A DNA stretch of 64,000 nt from Nitrospirota bacterium (lineage in GTDB: Bacteria > JACPQY01). The translations under genes and the position numbers were made by a program. Within the stretch, counting starts at the first letter, position 1; the number at the start of each line of letters is the position of its first letter. The stretch lies in the NCBI GenBank assembly GCA_016180645.1, contig JACPAV010000007.1, positions 140,951 to 204,950 of the forward strand, in the 5' to 3' direction. Positions 17,778 through 29,646 of the stretch are shown piece after piece. The notes beneath the pieces are model-generated. The model saw nothing but the letters and a program-made list of their open reading frames with translations. It made no database searches and was not told the origin of the DNA.

Positions 17778-18100
17778 CAGCGGTCCGTTTTCGACTTACC
17801 CCTTCTCTTGCCTTTCCGGGCTTCCAGCTCCTTCAAGATGTCCTCGATGCCGACGTTTTCCGCGGCCATGAGCACAAGGATGTGGAACCAGAGGTCGGCC
17901 AATTCGGAAATCAGCCTCCTCCTACGCCGCGTGAGCGAGGCCAGGGCGGTTTCAAAAGCCTCCTCGCCGATTTTCTTGAGAATTTCCACGCGGCCTTTCC
18001 TGATGAGCGATGCCACGTAGGACCCTTCAGGCAGGGTGCGCTTACGGGCCTCGATGACGTTCGTCAATTCAATAAGAGTGTCGAACCTACCTCGCTTCAT
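17777..18100 (-). CDS. hisE: Phosphoribosyl-ATP pyrophosphatase HisE
   Basis: Second step of histidine synthesis, hydrolysis of phosphoribosyl-ATP to phosphoribosyl-AMP and diphosphate. At 107 residues it is a single-domain MazG-like enzyme: LPEGSYVASLIRKG, KKIGEEAFETALA (EExxE metal site) and ELADLWFHILVLMA (ExxD). The ATG at 18100 has GAGGAGG upstream. No other his gene is seen. It sits in an overlapping run of four genes (spermidine-synthase-like fusion, hisE, DUF2851, FliL-like), so it is likely co-transcribed with them. Confidence 0.92.
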   Translation of the reverse strand: MKRGRFDTLIELTNVIEARKRTLPEGSYVASLIRKGRVEILKKIGEEAFETALASLTRRRRRLISELADLWFHILVLMAAENVGIEDILKELEARKGKRRGKSKTDR

Positions 18101-21100
18101 CGAGCCTCCTCATCACGTATCGGGCCGTCATATTTCTGGCGTTCAGCTCCAGTGCGCTCCGTGCCAGTTGCACGGCCTGAGTGGTCTTCCCCGCCTCCAG
18201 AAGAGACAGAGACGCCATGGCCAGAAGCTCATCGTTGGATCTCTTCATCCCACCGGCTTCCTGTACGGCGCGGAGAAAATACGTGGCCGCCGCATCGTGC
18301 TCGCCGTACCGCCATGCGATTTCCGCCAACCGTCTCCAGTTCGGCAAGCGATCGGTGGCCAGCCGTGGTATGGCGGCTGCCACTTGGTTGAGCGCTTCTA
18401 CCATCGATCCTCGCTGGGTCCATGATACGGCGTTTTCGGCTTCTTTGAACAGCATCTCAATGAACGTCTGGACCAGCCAGCGGTCTTTCCAGTCTTCGGG
18501 GGACGCCTTCAGGTGCTTGCGGAGGATCTCCATTGCCTTCTCCGGACGGTTGATGGCGTTGTAGAAGCCGATGCGGTACCGATCCTGCGCGTAGTTGGGG
18601 TGGGGGGAAAGCTCCTCCATGGTCCGCATGAGCACGGAGGCGATCTGCCCGGTTTCCGCGCCTCGTGATAGGTAGTACTGGAGGATCGAGGTCAGGTCGC
18701 TTTCCCTCAGTGGATGTTGTTGAGTGTAACGGGCGAGGAAGAGGCCGCTCCGATCGAGTGATCGCATCCGGGCATCATGATTCCGAAGGGCCGTCGAGGT
18801 GGCCCCGGAGTAGAAGTTGCGCGCCGCAGCGTAGTCGAGAAGCGGGGCGTCGTCCGTGTGCACCGGCCGGTCGCCCGAAACGAGGAATCGAAACGCTTCT
18901 TCCGGAAGGGCTTGGAGGGCGAGGAGCGTTGCCGGTTCGGTCACCTGAATGCGACCGAGGTCTTCGCGAATGGCGGCGTTGTCGAATTGGGCGCGAAGGT
19001 GGTCGAAGTCCATCCCGATCGAGCGATTTGATCCGATAAGCAGAAGGTCGGTGGCCAGGGTGTTCCATACCGTTACATGGGGGAACACCGATCCGAAGGT
19101 GTTCAGGATGATGGAGAGAGTCGGGTCGTCCATTTCGTACAGGTGGAACCATTGCACCATCAATCCGCCCGACCGCAGATGATCTCGGGCGGACTCGAAG
19201 AATTCCTTTGAGAAGAGGCCGGCCACACCCGCCATCCACGGATTGGACGGCTCGCTGATGATGAGGTCGAACCGACCGGGAGAAAGCTTCAGGTATGTCT
19301 TGGCGTCCTCGACGTGGACGTGAAACCGGGGATTCGAGTGCACGAATCGGTTGTGCTGTTCGAAGCCGCGGGAAGCCTCCACCACGGCGGGAGAGATCTC
19401 AACCTGATGCACCGAGGTTCCCGGATACAGGAGGACCGAGGAGGCGGTGATCCCGCTTCCCATTCCCACGACCAGGACGTCCTCGGTGCGGGGCTTGATG
19501 AGCATCGGGATGTGCGCGCTAAGGAGTTCAGTCGGTAGATCGGCATAGGAGGAGGCGTCGGTCTTGGCGCCCACCTTCAGACTGATCTCTCCATTCAAAT
19601 CCCGGACGAGGGAGACGGAGCCGTTCGAGTCGTCCTTCAAGTACAGGACTTGACCGGCCCGGACGCTTTCTTCCCGCCATTTGTTCACGGGCAGAGGCGG
19701 CGGTGCGCCGCGGAACCGGTATGGCCCGGACTGCAAGGCCATGGGACTCCAGTGGACAGCCCTCATTCCCAGAGGGACCACCACGAGAACGACGGCGCCC
19801 CCGGCCGCGAACGGGAGCGTAAAACGCGAAATCGCGCTCGCCCAAAGGAGCAGGCCGGCGCCCAAATTGAGGGCAATCACCACTTCAACGGCCGGTTCGA
19901 TGCCGAGCCACGGGATGAAGAGAAGAGCAGCGACCAATGCCCCGGAGAGATTGCCCGCCGTATTCCAAAACAGGACATTGCCGACCCGCCTGCCGAGCGA
20001 TTCGGGCGCGCGGGCGGTTGCCGAGGCGGCCAGGGGGAACGTCATCCCAATCAGTACGGTGGGCACGAACATCACAGCGACCAGTCCGATGAAGGTCAAA
20101 CCGTTGTACAACCAGAAACTGGGGGCGCCCGGCTGAAGCAGCATACGGAGCTTGGCAAAATAGAACGGGAGATCTTGAAACAAAGGGTAGAGGAGGAGCA
20201 GGCTGGCGCCGATTCCGAATTCAGCGATCATGAAAACACGCAGAGGATCCATCTTTCGCAGTGCCGGAGCCCCGACCGCCAGGCTGCCCAGCGCGATGCC
20301 GAGGATGAACGTGGCCAGCATGATCGAAAACGCGTAGACGGAAGACCCGAGCGAAAGCCCGATGATTCTGGCCCAGAGCACTTCGAGCGCGAAGGACGCG
20401 AAGCCCGAGATGAAGATGCCCGCCAGTGCGACGGCCTGCCGGCCCGTGCCGTAGTCGGGTTCGCTGGACGGTTCCGGGGGGGGGGGAGGTGTTCTGCGGA
20501 CCGCTCCCACAATCGTCCTCCTGAAGCCCATGACGAGGAGGCCGACCGCGATATTGGCAAAGGAGCCGACATGCATCGAAAGGCTCAAGCCGATCGTTTC
20601 AATGAGTACGAATCCGGCCAGGAGGGTTCCGGCCACGGCTCCAATCGTATTGGCCGCGTTCAACCAACCGGCGGTCTTTCCCACCGCTGTGCCGGCCGGC
20701 CGGCACAGGCGGACAAGCACCGGGATCGTTCCGCCCATGAGGAACGTCGGGATCAGCATGGTGAGGATTGAGAACGCCGCCTTGAGAAGCGTCACGGCGC
20801 CCGGCCATTCTTCGTACCATCGTTCTCCGATGATCGTGTAGGCGGTGCCTAGTCGTGTGAATATTTCAGGATAGAGACCGCAGTAGAAGCCGATGAGGAT
20901 CTCGATCCACGCGTAGACCGTCAGGAGGTCGTACGTATTGGCCGGTGCGGCCTTGGACCCCAGCCGATCCGCCCATCGCCCGAGCGTGGCACTGCCCAGC
21001 GCGATGCCGCCCATGAACACGGAGAGCACGATGGCCTGTGCATGACTGGTGTGGCCGAGATACAGATACAGAAATCGCGCCCACAGAGTTTCGTAGAGCA

Positions 21101-21161
21101 AGCCGGCGAATCCCGAGAGCAAAAGGCAGAAGCAGAGGAGGGGAAAAACGAAGTAAGGCAT
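18087..21161 (-). CDS. Membrane protein fused to spermidine-synthase-like domain
   Basis: A 1024-residue fusion. Residues 1 to about 490 contain many hydrophobic helices (FAGLLYETLWARFLYLYLG at the start) of the MFS-like type often fused to polyamine synthases. A Pro-rich linker encoded by an 11-G tract near 20476-20486 divides it. The catalytic-like domain follows: VLVVGMGSGITASSVLL (SAM-like motif), HQVEISPAVVEAS, ISEPSNPWMAG and FSKEFFESAR. The last 250 residues look like helical TPR-type repeats. True spermidine synthases have a conserved DxxY/GGG(E/D)G region; here GMGSG stands instead, so the activity is uncertain. Its end overlaps hisE by 14 bases. Confidence 0.82.
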   Translation of the reverse strand: MPYFVFPLLCFCLLLSGFAGLLYETLWARFLYLYLGHTSHAQAIVLSVFMGGIALGSATLGRWADRLGSKAAPANTYDLLTVYAWIEILIGFYCGLYPEIFTRLGTAYTIIGERWYEEWPGAVTLLKAAFSILTMLIPTFLMGGTIPVLVRLCRPAGTAVGKTAGWLNAANTIGAVAGTLLAGFVLIETIGLSLSMHVGSFANIAVGLLVMGFRRTIVGAVRRTPPPPPEPSSEPDYGTGRQAVALAGIFISGFASFALEVLWARIIGLSLGSSVYAFSIMLATFILGIALGSLAVGAPALRKMDPLRVFMIAEFGIGASLLLLYPLFQDLPFYFAKLRMLLQPGAPSFWLYNGLTFIGLVAVMFVPTVLIGMTFPLAASATARAPESLGRRVGNVLFWNTAGNLSGALVAALLFIPWLGIEPAVEVVIALNLGAGLLLWASAISRFTLPFAAGGAVVLVVVPLGMRAVHWSPMALQSGPYRFRGAPPPLPVNKWREESVRAGQVLYLKDDSNGSVSLVRDLNGEISLKVGAKTDASSYADLPTELLSAHIPMLIKPRTEDVLVVGMGSGITASSVLLYPGTSVHQVEISPAVVEASRGFEQHNRFVHSNPRFHVHVEDAKTYLKLSPGRFDLIISEPSNPWMAGVAGLFSKEFFESARDHLRSGGLMVQWFHLYEMDDPTLSIILNTFGSVFPHVTVWNTLATDLLLIGSNRSIGMDFDHLRAQFDNAAIREDLGRIQVTEPATLLALQALPEEAFRFLVSGDRPVHTDDAPLLDYAAARNFYSGATSTALRNHDARMRSLDRSGLFLARYTQQHPLRESDLTSILQYYLSRGAETGQIASVLMRTMEELSPHPNYAQDRYRIGFYNAINRPEKAMEILRKHLKASPEDWKDRWLVQTFIEMLFKEAENAVSWTQRGSMVEALNQVAAAIPRLATDRLPNWRRLAEIAWRYGEHDAAATYFLRAVQEAGGMKRSNDELLAMASLSLLEAGKTTQAVQLARSALELNARNMTARYVMRRLDEAR

Positions 21162-21279
21162 GGGGCGATTGTAGGCACGGCAGGCATGCAGTGCAACCGG
21201 ATGGAATGGATGAGAGATGTGGACTGCGCGAGTCCTTCAATTTTACTTTACTGGAGGGGGGCGCTATCGTGAATTCGGT

Positions 21280-23369
<2,090 letters not shown>

Positions 23370-23373
<4 letters not shown>

Positions 23374-25082
23374 GTCAACTCAGGGCTTGGCACCGTGCGC
23401 CGGGTGCAGAGCCGCGCACCGCTCCATTTTTCAAGAAACTCAACGCCTTCATCCTTCGCGACGGAGAATTCAGCCTCTCCACCTTCGTGGATCTCGTGGC
23501 GGACGTGTATGGGGAGCGGACGGTCCTATTTCTGGAAGGACCATCGGCCTGTTTTTCGGCCAAGACGCTGTCCTACAACGAGGCGCGGAGATTCGTGGAG
23601 CGCGCAGCGGGGGCCTTGGCCGGGCGCGGCGTGAAGAAAGGCGACCGTGTGGTCCTCTTCATGGGCAACTCCGTCGAACTGGGGCTCCTGGCCTTCGCCG
23701 TCATGCGCCTGGGCGCTGTGGTCATCCCCGTCAACGCTCAGTATCGAAGCGCTGAAGTGGATTACATCATCACACACAGTCGGGCCGGCACCGTGATTAC
23801 GGATGCGACCACCCGCTCAAGCGTCTCGCCCGGTGCGCCCGGTTTGACCGCCGTCCGGAATTGGCTGGACCTTGATCCGAAGGCGCCTTCGCCGTTCGAA
23901 TCTCTCTCCTCACTCCTGGCCGCGGCCGCTCCGGCGCCCCCCGCACCCCTCGCGGACGATGATCCCGTGGGCATTTTCTACACATCCGGCACGACGGGGC
24001 ATCCCAAAGGGGCGGTGCTGACCAACAAGGGCTTCATGTTCCACATCCGCCGGAGCCTCCGGATGGGTACGCTGATTCCGAAGCGCAACATCCATGCGAT
24101 CCTCCATGCCCTTCCGCTCACCCACATCATGGGATTCTTGGTCTTCATGGCCTTTTTCTGCTCGGGCAGTCCGATAGTGTTCCTGGGTGGATTTGAAGCC
24201 GGAAAGGCGATCGAGGCGATCGAGCGATACGGGATCACCCTGTTCGTCGGCGTCCCCGCGATGTACGGGATGATCCTTCAGGAAAAAATCCCCAACGGCG
24301 CTCTCCAAACCATGCGGGTCATGGTCTCGGCGGCGGATGTTCTCCCACCGGAGTGGGCCGAGCGGATTCGCCAACTGGCCTCCCGACCTTTCCTCGGACT
24401 GTTCCGCAAGAGGCCGATCTTCGCCGAGTTCTACGGTCAGGTGGAGACGACCGGTGTCACGTGCGCCAAGTTGAGCCTTCCGTTCGTAAAGTACGATGCG
24501 GGATGCGTCGGCCGGCGGATGCCGGGGGTCGAGGTCAAGATCATCGGGGCGGACGGGAAGGAAGTGAGGAAAGGCGAAGTGGGAGAGGTCGTCGTGAAGG
24601 GCGACAATGTGCTCCAAGGCTATTGGGGCTCGGCGGAGCAAAAAGATGTGTTCACGGCGGACGGATGGTTCCGAACGGGCGATCTGGCGAAGAAGGGAAG
24701 TCTTGGGTTTTTCTATTTTGTGGATCGGGAAAAAGACATGATCAAGAGCGGAGGCTATTCGATCTTCACGCGCGAGGTGGAGGAGTTGCTCATGAGTCAC
24801 CCTCAGATCCTGGAGGCGAGCGTTTTCGGGATTCCCCATGCGGTTAAGAAAGAAATCCCGGTGGCTGCCGTGAGGCTCAAGCCCGGCGAATCCGTCGCGG
24901 GAGAAGAGATTGTCGAATGGGCGAAGCAGCATATCGCGCCGTACAAGTCTCCGCGGAAGGTGGTTGTCGTCGATGATTTTCCCAGGGGATCGACGCAGAA
25001 AATTCTGAAGAAGGAACTGAAACGTCTGTATGCGCACCTGGGTGAGGCGCTGCGGGAAGAGGCGGCGGCAAAGGCGTCGTGA
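23370..25082 (+). CDS. AMP-dependent acyl-CoA synthetase/ligase
   Basis: A 570-residue adenylate-forming enzyme. It shows [19 protein letters not shown] (P-loop), a QVETTGVT A5-type motif, [35 protein letters not shown] and a C-terminal catalytic Lys region ([12 protein letters not shown]). These fit fatty acid- or aryl-CoA ligases. The ATG at 23370 overlaps the preceding stop (ATGA), and its own stop overlaps the next GTG start (GTGA), so the three genes are coupled. It is only distantly like the FATP-type synthetase at 3570. Confidence 0.88.
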
Positions 25083-26380
25083 CGGACAGCTATCTCGCCA
25101 CCCATCCGCGCCTTCGCCTCCTGACCGTGGCCGGCGTCCTCGTCCGGATGTATGCCCGGACGTGGGGAATCCGGCCGCTCAAGCCCGCTCTCGGGCGCGA
25201 CCGCTATTGGGAGGTCAAGAAAGGCGTGGCGCGGCGCAACGGACGGATGCTGTACAAAAACATCCTTCGACTCAAGGGACTGTTCATCAAGGTGGGACAG
25301 TTTTTATCGGTGAGAGTCGATCTGCTGCCCAAGGCCTATACACGCGAACTGACCAAGTTGCAGGATCAAGTGCCGGCGGCGGACTACGCGCAGATCCGCC
25401 GACGCGTTGAGGCCGAATTGAAGCAGCCCATCGAGAAGGCCTTCAGGGAGTTCCGGCCCGTTCCCATCGCCGCCGCCTCGCTGGGGCAGGTGCATGAAGC
25501 CTGGCTGCACGATGGGACGCGCGTGGCCGTCAAGGTGCAGTACCCGGGCATCGAGGATGTGGTGAACTGCGACCTCGAAATCCTCCGACTGATCATGAAA
25601 TGGTACGCCATGTTCCGGAGGGAATTTCAGAGTACATTCCTCCTCGAGGAATTTCGTCAGCATGTTTCGCGGGAACTGGACTATGTACAGGAGGGGAAGA
25701 GCGCGGAGCGCGTGGCGCGGAATTTCGGAGACGACTCGCGCGTGGTGGTGCCCAAGGTCATCTGGTCCCACACGACCCTGAAGGTTCTCACGCTGGAGTT
25801 CATCGAGGGGATCAAGATTACGGACAGGGATCGGATCCTGGCGGCCGGATACGAAATGGCCGATATTTCAAAGCTCCTGATGGACTGCTACTTCCGCCAG
25901 ATCTTCCGCGATGGATTCTTTCACGCCGACGCCCATCCCGGCAACCTTTTCATCGTGCCGGGGCCGAAACTCGCACTTCTGGATTTCGGCCTCTCGAAAG
26001 AAATGGACCCCAAGTTCCTGCCGAATTTCATCGGGTTGGCCGCCGCCATCTACGGGAAGGATCCGAAACAGGCGTCGGAATGCTTCCGTGAACTGGGGCT
26101 GCGGGTCCTGAATCAGAAAGAAGATACCTTTCTGGAATTCTCGGAGTTCATCATCAAGAACATGGATGACGTGATTTACAAGAACCCCAAAAAAATCGAC
26201 TACCAGAGCATCATGGATCAGGTGCTGGAGATGGTTCGGACGCATCCCGTAGTGAACATCCCGAGTGATTTCGTACTTCTCGGACGACTCCTGGGCCAGC
26301 TCTCCGGCATCGGGCGCCAGCTTGGGGTGAGCGTGAACATGCAGGAAGTCCTCCTCCCTCATCTGGCCGGCGCGCGGTAA
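25079..26380 (+). CDS. ABC1/UbiB-family atypical kinase
   Basis: A 433-residue member of the ABC1/AarF/UbiB family. It carries KVGQ (71-74), the Ala-rich nucleotide loop IAAASLGQVHEA (from 130), Lys152 in VAVKVQYPG, HADAHPGNLFI and LDFGLS. UbiB relatives support ubiquinone synthesis or membrane lipid handling; the C-terminal membrane helices of UbiB are not obvious here. The start is a GTG overlapping the synthetase stop. The end of the gene is the left arm of a large inverted repeat that continues into the aroK leader. Confidence 0.87.
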   Translation: MTDSYLATHPRLRLLTVAGVLVRMYARTWGIRPLKPALGRDRYWEVKKGVARRNGRMLYKNILRLKGLFIKVGQFLSVRVDLLPKAYTRELTKLQDQVPAADYAQIRRRVEAELKQPIEKAFREFRPVPIAAASLGQVHEAWLHDGTRVAVKVQYPGIEDVVNCDLEILRLIMKWYAMFRREFQSTFLLEEFRQHVSRELDYVQEGKSAERVARNFGDDSRVVVPKVIWSHTTLKVLTLEFIEGIKITDRDRILAAGYEMADISKLLMDCYFRQIFRDGFFHADAHPGNLFIVPGPKLALLDFGLSKEMDPKFLPNFIGLAAAIYGKDPKQASECFRELGLRVLNQKEDTFLEFSEFIIKNMDDVIYKNPKKIDYQSIMDQVLEMVRTHPVVNIPSDFVLLGRLLGQLSGIGRQLGVSVNMQEVLLPHLAGAR

Positions 26381-26511
26381 CCGCAGTACCATGTTGCTGA
26401 AGTCTTTGAGCAGATATGGAATCCGTTTCCAGTGTTGGCAACATGGTACATACGCCCCGCCGCCATGCAGAGTGTCGAAATGAGAGCGGGGCTACCGTAC
26501 CGCGCGCCAGC
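26366..26511 (+). other. Candidate structured leader (three-way junction) before aroK
   Basis: Three sets of complementary arms nest here. The outer stem pairs 26366-26379 with 26498-26511 (13 of 14 pairs). Inside it a 12-bp perfect stem pairs GTACCATGTTGC (26386-26397) with GCAACATGGTAC (26438-26449), topped by TGGAA-TCCGT-TTCCA (26417-26431). A third stem pairs GCCCCGC (26454-26460) with GCGGGGC (26486-26492). The aroK start is 7 bases after the outer stem. It could be a regulatory RNA or the remains of a palindromic mobile element; it matches no riboswitch class that I recognise. Confidence 0.5.
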
Positions 26512-26517
26512 GTGTAA

Positions 26518-27087
26518 TTGCTCAATCAACTCCTCAACGCGGTACTAGACTTGGCAACCCTGATCGGCGTCGGCTCCAACGTAATCTTCACCGGTTTCAT
26601 GGGGGCCGGGAAGACCACTGTGGGAGGCATCGTGGCCGCGCGGTTGGGGCGGGCTTTCCACGACGTTGACGTCCTCATCGAAAAGGATTCCGGGATGAGT
26701 ATCAACGACATTTTCGACCGACGGGGCGAGGCTTTTTTCCGGGACGAGGAAACCCGCATGCTCACCCGGTTGGAATCAGCGGAGCAGGCCGTGATGGCCA
26801 CGGGAGGCGGGATCGTCCTGCGCGAGGAAAACTGGGCGATCATGAGGCGGATGGGAAAAGTGGTGTCCTTGCTCGCGTCGGCCGACGTGCTCTATGAGCG
26901 CGTGAAAGACCTTGCCCATCGGCCCCTCTTGAAAGTGGTCCACCCCAAGGATGAATTGGTCCGGTTGCTCGGCCTCCGGGCGCCGCTCTATCGGAAGGCG
27001 GATCTGTTGATCGATACGGATCGGCGCACCCCCGAGGATGTGGCCGCCACCGTGCTGCGCGAACTGGGTCTTCTGCCGAAATCCTGA
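26518..27087 (+). CDS. aroK: Shikimate kinase AroK
   Basis: It phosphorylates shikimate in the chorismate pathway. The P-loop FTGFMGAGKTTVG, the shikimate-binding DVDVLIEKDSG and FRDEET...R, the ATGGG stretch (VMATGGGIVLR) and the LID region HRPLL with the adenine-binding end RAPLYRKADLLIDTD are all present. The first possible start is TTG 26518; a TTG at 26551 would also keep the full domain, and neither has a clear Shine-Dalgarno sequence. The structured leader upstream may influence initiation. Confidence 0.92.
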   Translation: MLNQLLNAVLDLATLIGVGSNVIFTGFMGAGKTTVGGIVAARLGRAFHDVDVLIEKDSGMSINDIFDRRGEAFFRDEETRMLTRLESAEQAVMATGGGIVLREENWAIMRRMGKVVSLLASADVLYERVKDLAHRPLLKVVHPKDELVRLLGLRAPLYRKADLLIDTDRRTPEDVAATVLRELGLLPKS

Positions 27088-27127
27088 AAACGAAATCTTT
27101 ATTTAGGCGTGCGGGAGATCGAACCCC

Positions 27128-28618
27128 TCATGACGATGGGACGTCTTCTTCAATCGCTCGGAACTGCCCCAATGCGGATTCGAGGTCATCGGCGATCTCG
27201 GCAGCGATGACGCCCGGGGAGGGAAGATTCGCCCACTCTTCGAGAGATTCGTCCTTCAGCCAGAAGATGTCGAGGTTGGCCTTGTCCCGCTTGATGAGTT
27301 CGTCGTAGGAGAAGGACTTGAACCGTTCGCTCTCCTTGCGTTGGTGACGGTTCTTCGGGTTGAAGCAGCGAACGAAATCGTTCAAGTCCTCGCGTTTGAG
27401 CGGGTTCTCCTTGAGCGTGAAGTGCATGTTCGTCCGGAGATCGTGGATCCAGAGCTTTTGCGTCCAGGGCTTTTCGCCGGCAGGTTTTCGGTCGAAGAAC
27501 AGGACGTTCGCCTTCACGCCTTGCGCGTAGAAAACCCCGGTGGGCAGACGCAGCAGGGTGTGAACGTCCGCCTGATGAAGGAGCTTCCGGCGAATCGTTT
27601 CCCCGGCGCCGCCTTCGAAGAGGACGTTGTCGGGGACAACAATCGCCGCCCTGCCGTGCTGTTGGAGCAAGGTGAACACGTGCTGGAGGAAATTGAGCTG
27701 TTTGTTGCTCGTTGTCGCCCAGAAATCGTCCCGATGGATGGTCAGGCTTTCGCGCTCGGCGCGCCCCTCGTCGTTCACAATGGTTACGCTGCTCTTTTTC
27801 CCGAAGGGCGGATTCGTTAGGACCATTTCGTAGTGGCGTCCGCCCTGGTCCGCCAGGGCATCCCGGACATCGATGGGAACCTTGTCCGCGCCATTCCCGC
27901 CGATGCCGTGAAGGAGCAGGTTCATGCAACAGAGCCGGGCGACGCCGTCAACCAGTTCAAGGCCGTAAAGCGTCCCGCTCTTGAGGCGTTTCTTCTGTTC
28001 GCGGTCCAACGTGTGGTGCTTGGCGATGTAGTCGTGGGCGGCGAGGAGGAACCCGCCCGTTCCGCACGCGGGGTCGCAGACGGTCATGCCCGGTTCAGGC
28101 CGCATCACCTCCACGAGGGCGGCGATGAGCGGACGCGGCGTGAAGTACTGGCCGGCGCCGCCTTTCACGTCCTCGGCGTTTTTCTGGAGCAGGCCCTCGT
28201 AGGCGTCGCCCTTCACGTCGGCGGATAGGGACGACCAATTTTCCTTGTCAATCAGGTCCACGATGAGTCGCCTGAGTTTTGCGGGGTCCTGAATCTTGTT
28301 CTGGGCCTTTCGGAAAACGAGTCCGAGCATGCCCTTTTCTTTTCCGAGCGATTCCAAGACGCGCCGGTAATGCGTTTCGAGTTCTTCGCCGTCGCGGGCC
28401 AATAGACTCGGCCAGTCGGAACCTTTCGGAACGGGTGAGGGCTTGTTGAGCGGAGGTCGCGTCTGCTCGTCCGCCATCTTGAGGAAGAGAAGGAACGTCA
28501 GTTGCTCGACGTAATCGCCGTACGACAGCCCATCATCCCGAAGGATGTTGCAATAGTTCCAGAGCTTCTGGACGAGTTGTTGGGAATGTTCGGCCATATC
28601 TACAGTGGTCCCAGACAT
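27128..28618 (-). CDS. hsdM: Type I restriction-modification DNA methyltransferase subunit HsdM
   Basis: The 496-residue modification subunit methylates adenine-N6 with HsdS. Motif I is DPACGTGGF (182-190), the catalytic motif IV is NPPF (269-272), and the N-terminal HsdM helical domain (AEHSQQLVQKLWNYCNIL) is present. The first ATG (28618) is used; a second, at codon 8, begins closer to the family start. It lies 10 bases after the fic gene, at the far end of the operon, while hsdS lies 7 kb upstream with cargo between them. A piece of another hsdM 5' end remains in scar B. Confidence 0.93.
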   Translation of the reverse strand: MSGTTVDMAEHSQQLVQKLWNYCNILRDDGLSYGDYVEQLTFLLFLKMADEQTRPPLNKPSPVPKGSDWPSLLARDGEELETHYRRVLESLGKEKGMLGLVFRKAQNKIQDPAKLRRLIVDLIDKENWSSLSADVKGDAYEGLLQKNAEDVKGGAGQYFTPRPLIAALVEVMRPEPGMTVCDPACGTGGFLLAAHDYIAKHHTLDREQKKRLKSGTLYGLELVDGVARLCCMNLLLHGIGGNGADKVPIDVRDALADQGGRHYEMVLTNPPFGKKSSVTIVNDEGRAERESLTIHRDDFWATTSNKQLNFLQHVFTLLQQHGRAAIVVPDNVLFEGGAGETIRRKLLHQADVHTLLRLPTGVFYAQGVKANVLFFDRKPAGEKPWTQKLWIHDLRTNMHFTLKENPLKREDLNDFVRCFNPKNRHQRKESERFKSFSYDELIKRDKANLDIFWLKDESLEEWANLPSPGVIAAEIADDLESALGQFRAIEEDVPSS

Positions 28619-28628
28619 CTGTTCGGAT

Positions 28629-29633
28629 TCATGCCAGCGTGTATCGTCCGGATTTTCTTGTTCCGCTGCGTTCTACCAGCTTCGCATCAATAAGCGGCGT
28701 AAGCAGATCCAGTGCCCCTTGTTTCGAGATCTTCAAGGCTTTCCAGATTTCAGCGGGCCTCATACCGCCACGGTCGCGAAGCAATTCGAGCAACTGTTCC
28801 TGTTTCGGTCTGAGCAGGAGCTTCTCTCCATGACATCCGGTAGACCATTCCCGGATTCGGCCCCAAACGTTTTCCAAGGTCACATGGACACCCTCGGCGG
28901 TATATTCGAGCCAGCTCGTCAGATTGCCGTCTGCCCGCTTGGGCTCGTCCAGGGCTTCGTAATATCGGTGCCGGTCGTTCCAATAGAACTCATCAACCGA
29001 GAAAATATGCTGCGTGTCGAAGCCTCGTCGGTACAGTTCCCACAAAGCCAGAATTCGGCCGGTCCGTCCGTTTCCATCGGCGAACGGGTGTATGTCCTCG
29101 AATCGGTGATGGACGACGGCCGATGTGATGACCGGCGACCACCGGAGCGAACGATCGTTCCACCACGCCAATAGTTCAGACATCAGGCCGGAGACTTGCA
29201 AGGGAGGCGGGGGCATGTGCTTCCCCACCCTGACTTGAATGTCCCGATACCGGCCTGCTTCCCCTTGTTGCATGACCCCCGTTGAGATAAGGCGGTGGAT
29301 TTCCAGAACATGCCCGTGAGTCACCACCTTCACGGAAGAATTCTTTTCAACGTATCGTAGGGCCGCCAGATGGTTCAAAACCTCGCGTTTTGACCGGGGC
29401 GTGGCGTCCGGCAGCGATTTGCCTTCAGCCAGTGCGCGCACTTTCTCCAACGTCAGTGGGTTTCCTTCGATTGCCGTGGACGAGTGGGCCGTTCGGGTTC
29501 GGCTGTCCCTTTGAAGTTTCGGGACCCATGGCGCCTGGAGGGTGGACATGAGGATTTTCTCGCGCAGGGCCGCGATCTTCTCGATCCACTCGACGAGGAG
29601 GCCGGTTACCTGAAAGAGGGGTTCGTATGCCAC
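28629..29633 (-). CDS. Fic-domain AMP transferase-like protein
   Basis: A 334-residue Fic protein: HPFADGNGRTGR (182-193) is the full catalytic motif for AMP or other NMP transfer to target hydroxyls. The N-terminal segment STAIEGN (52-58) is the class II inhibitory helix, so the enzyme is probably autoinhibited. The C-terminus (LLELLRDRGGMRPAEIWKALKISKQGALDLLTPLIDAKLV) looks like a winged helix, consistent with DNA binding. The start is a GTG at 29633. Just upstream lie three 11-bp direct repeats, a likely operator. Fic genes inside type I RM loci are common, but their role there is not settled. Confidence 0.88.
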   Translation of the reverse strand: MAYEPLFQVTGLLVEWIEKIAALREKILMSTLQAPWVPKLQRDSRTRTAHSSTAIEGNPLTLEKVRALAEGKSLPDATPRSKREVLNHLAALRYVEKNSSVKVVTHGHVLEIHRLISTGVMQQGEAGRYRDIQVRVGKHMPPPPLQVSGLMSELLAWWNDRSLRWSPVITSAVVHHRFEDIHPFADGNGRTGRILALWELYRRGFDTQHIFSVDEFYWNDRHRYYEALDEPKRADGNLTSWLEYTAEGVHVTLENVWGRIREWSTGCHGEKLLLRPKQEQLLELLRDRGGMRPAEIWKALKISKQGALDLLTPLIDAKLVERSGTRKSGRYTLA

Positions 29634-29646
29634 CCCGTCACACTAC

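Noticed and set aside
19650..20771. 373-codon frame antisense to the spermidine-synthase-like fusion, rich in Gln, Glu and Arg
   Set aside because: Its composition is the complement of a hydrophobic membrane domain; no independent evidence.
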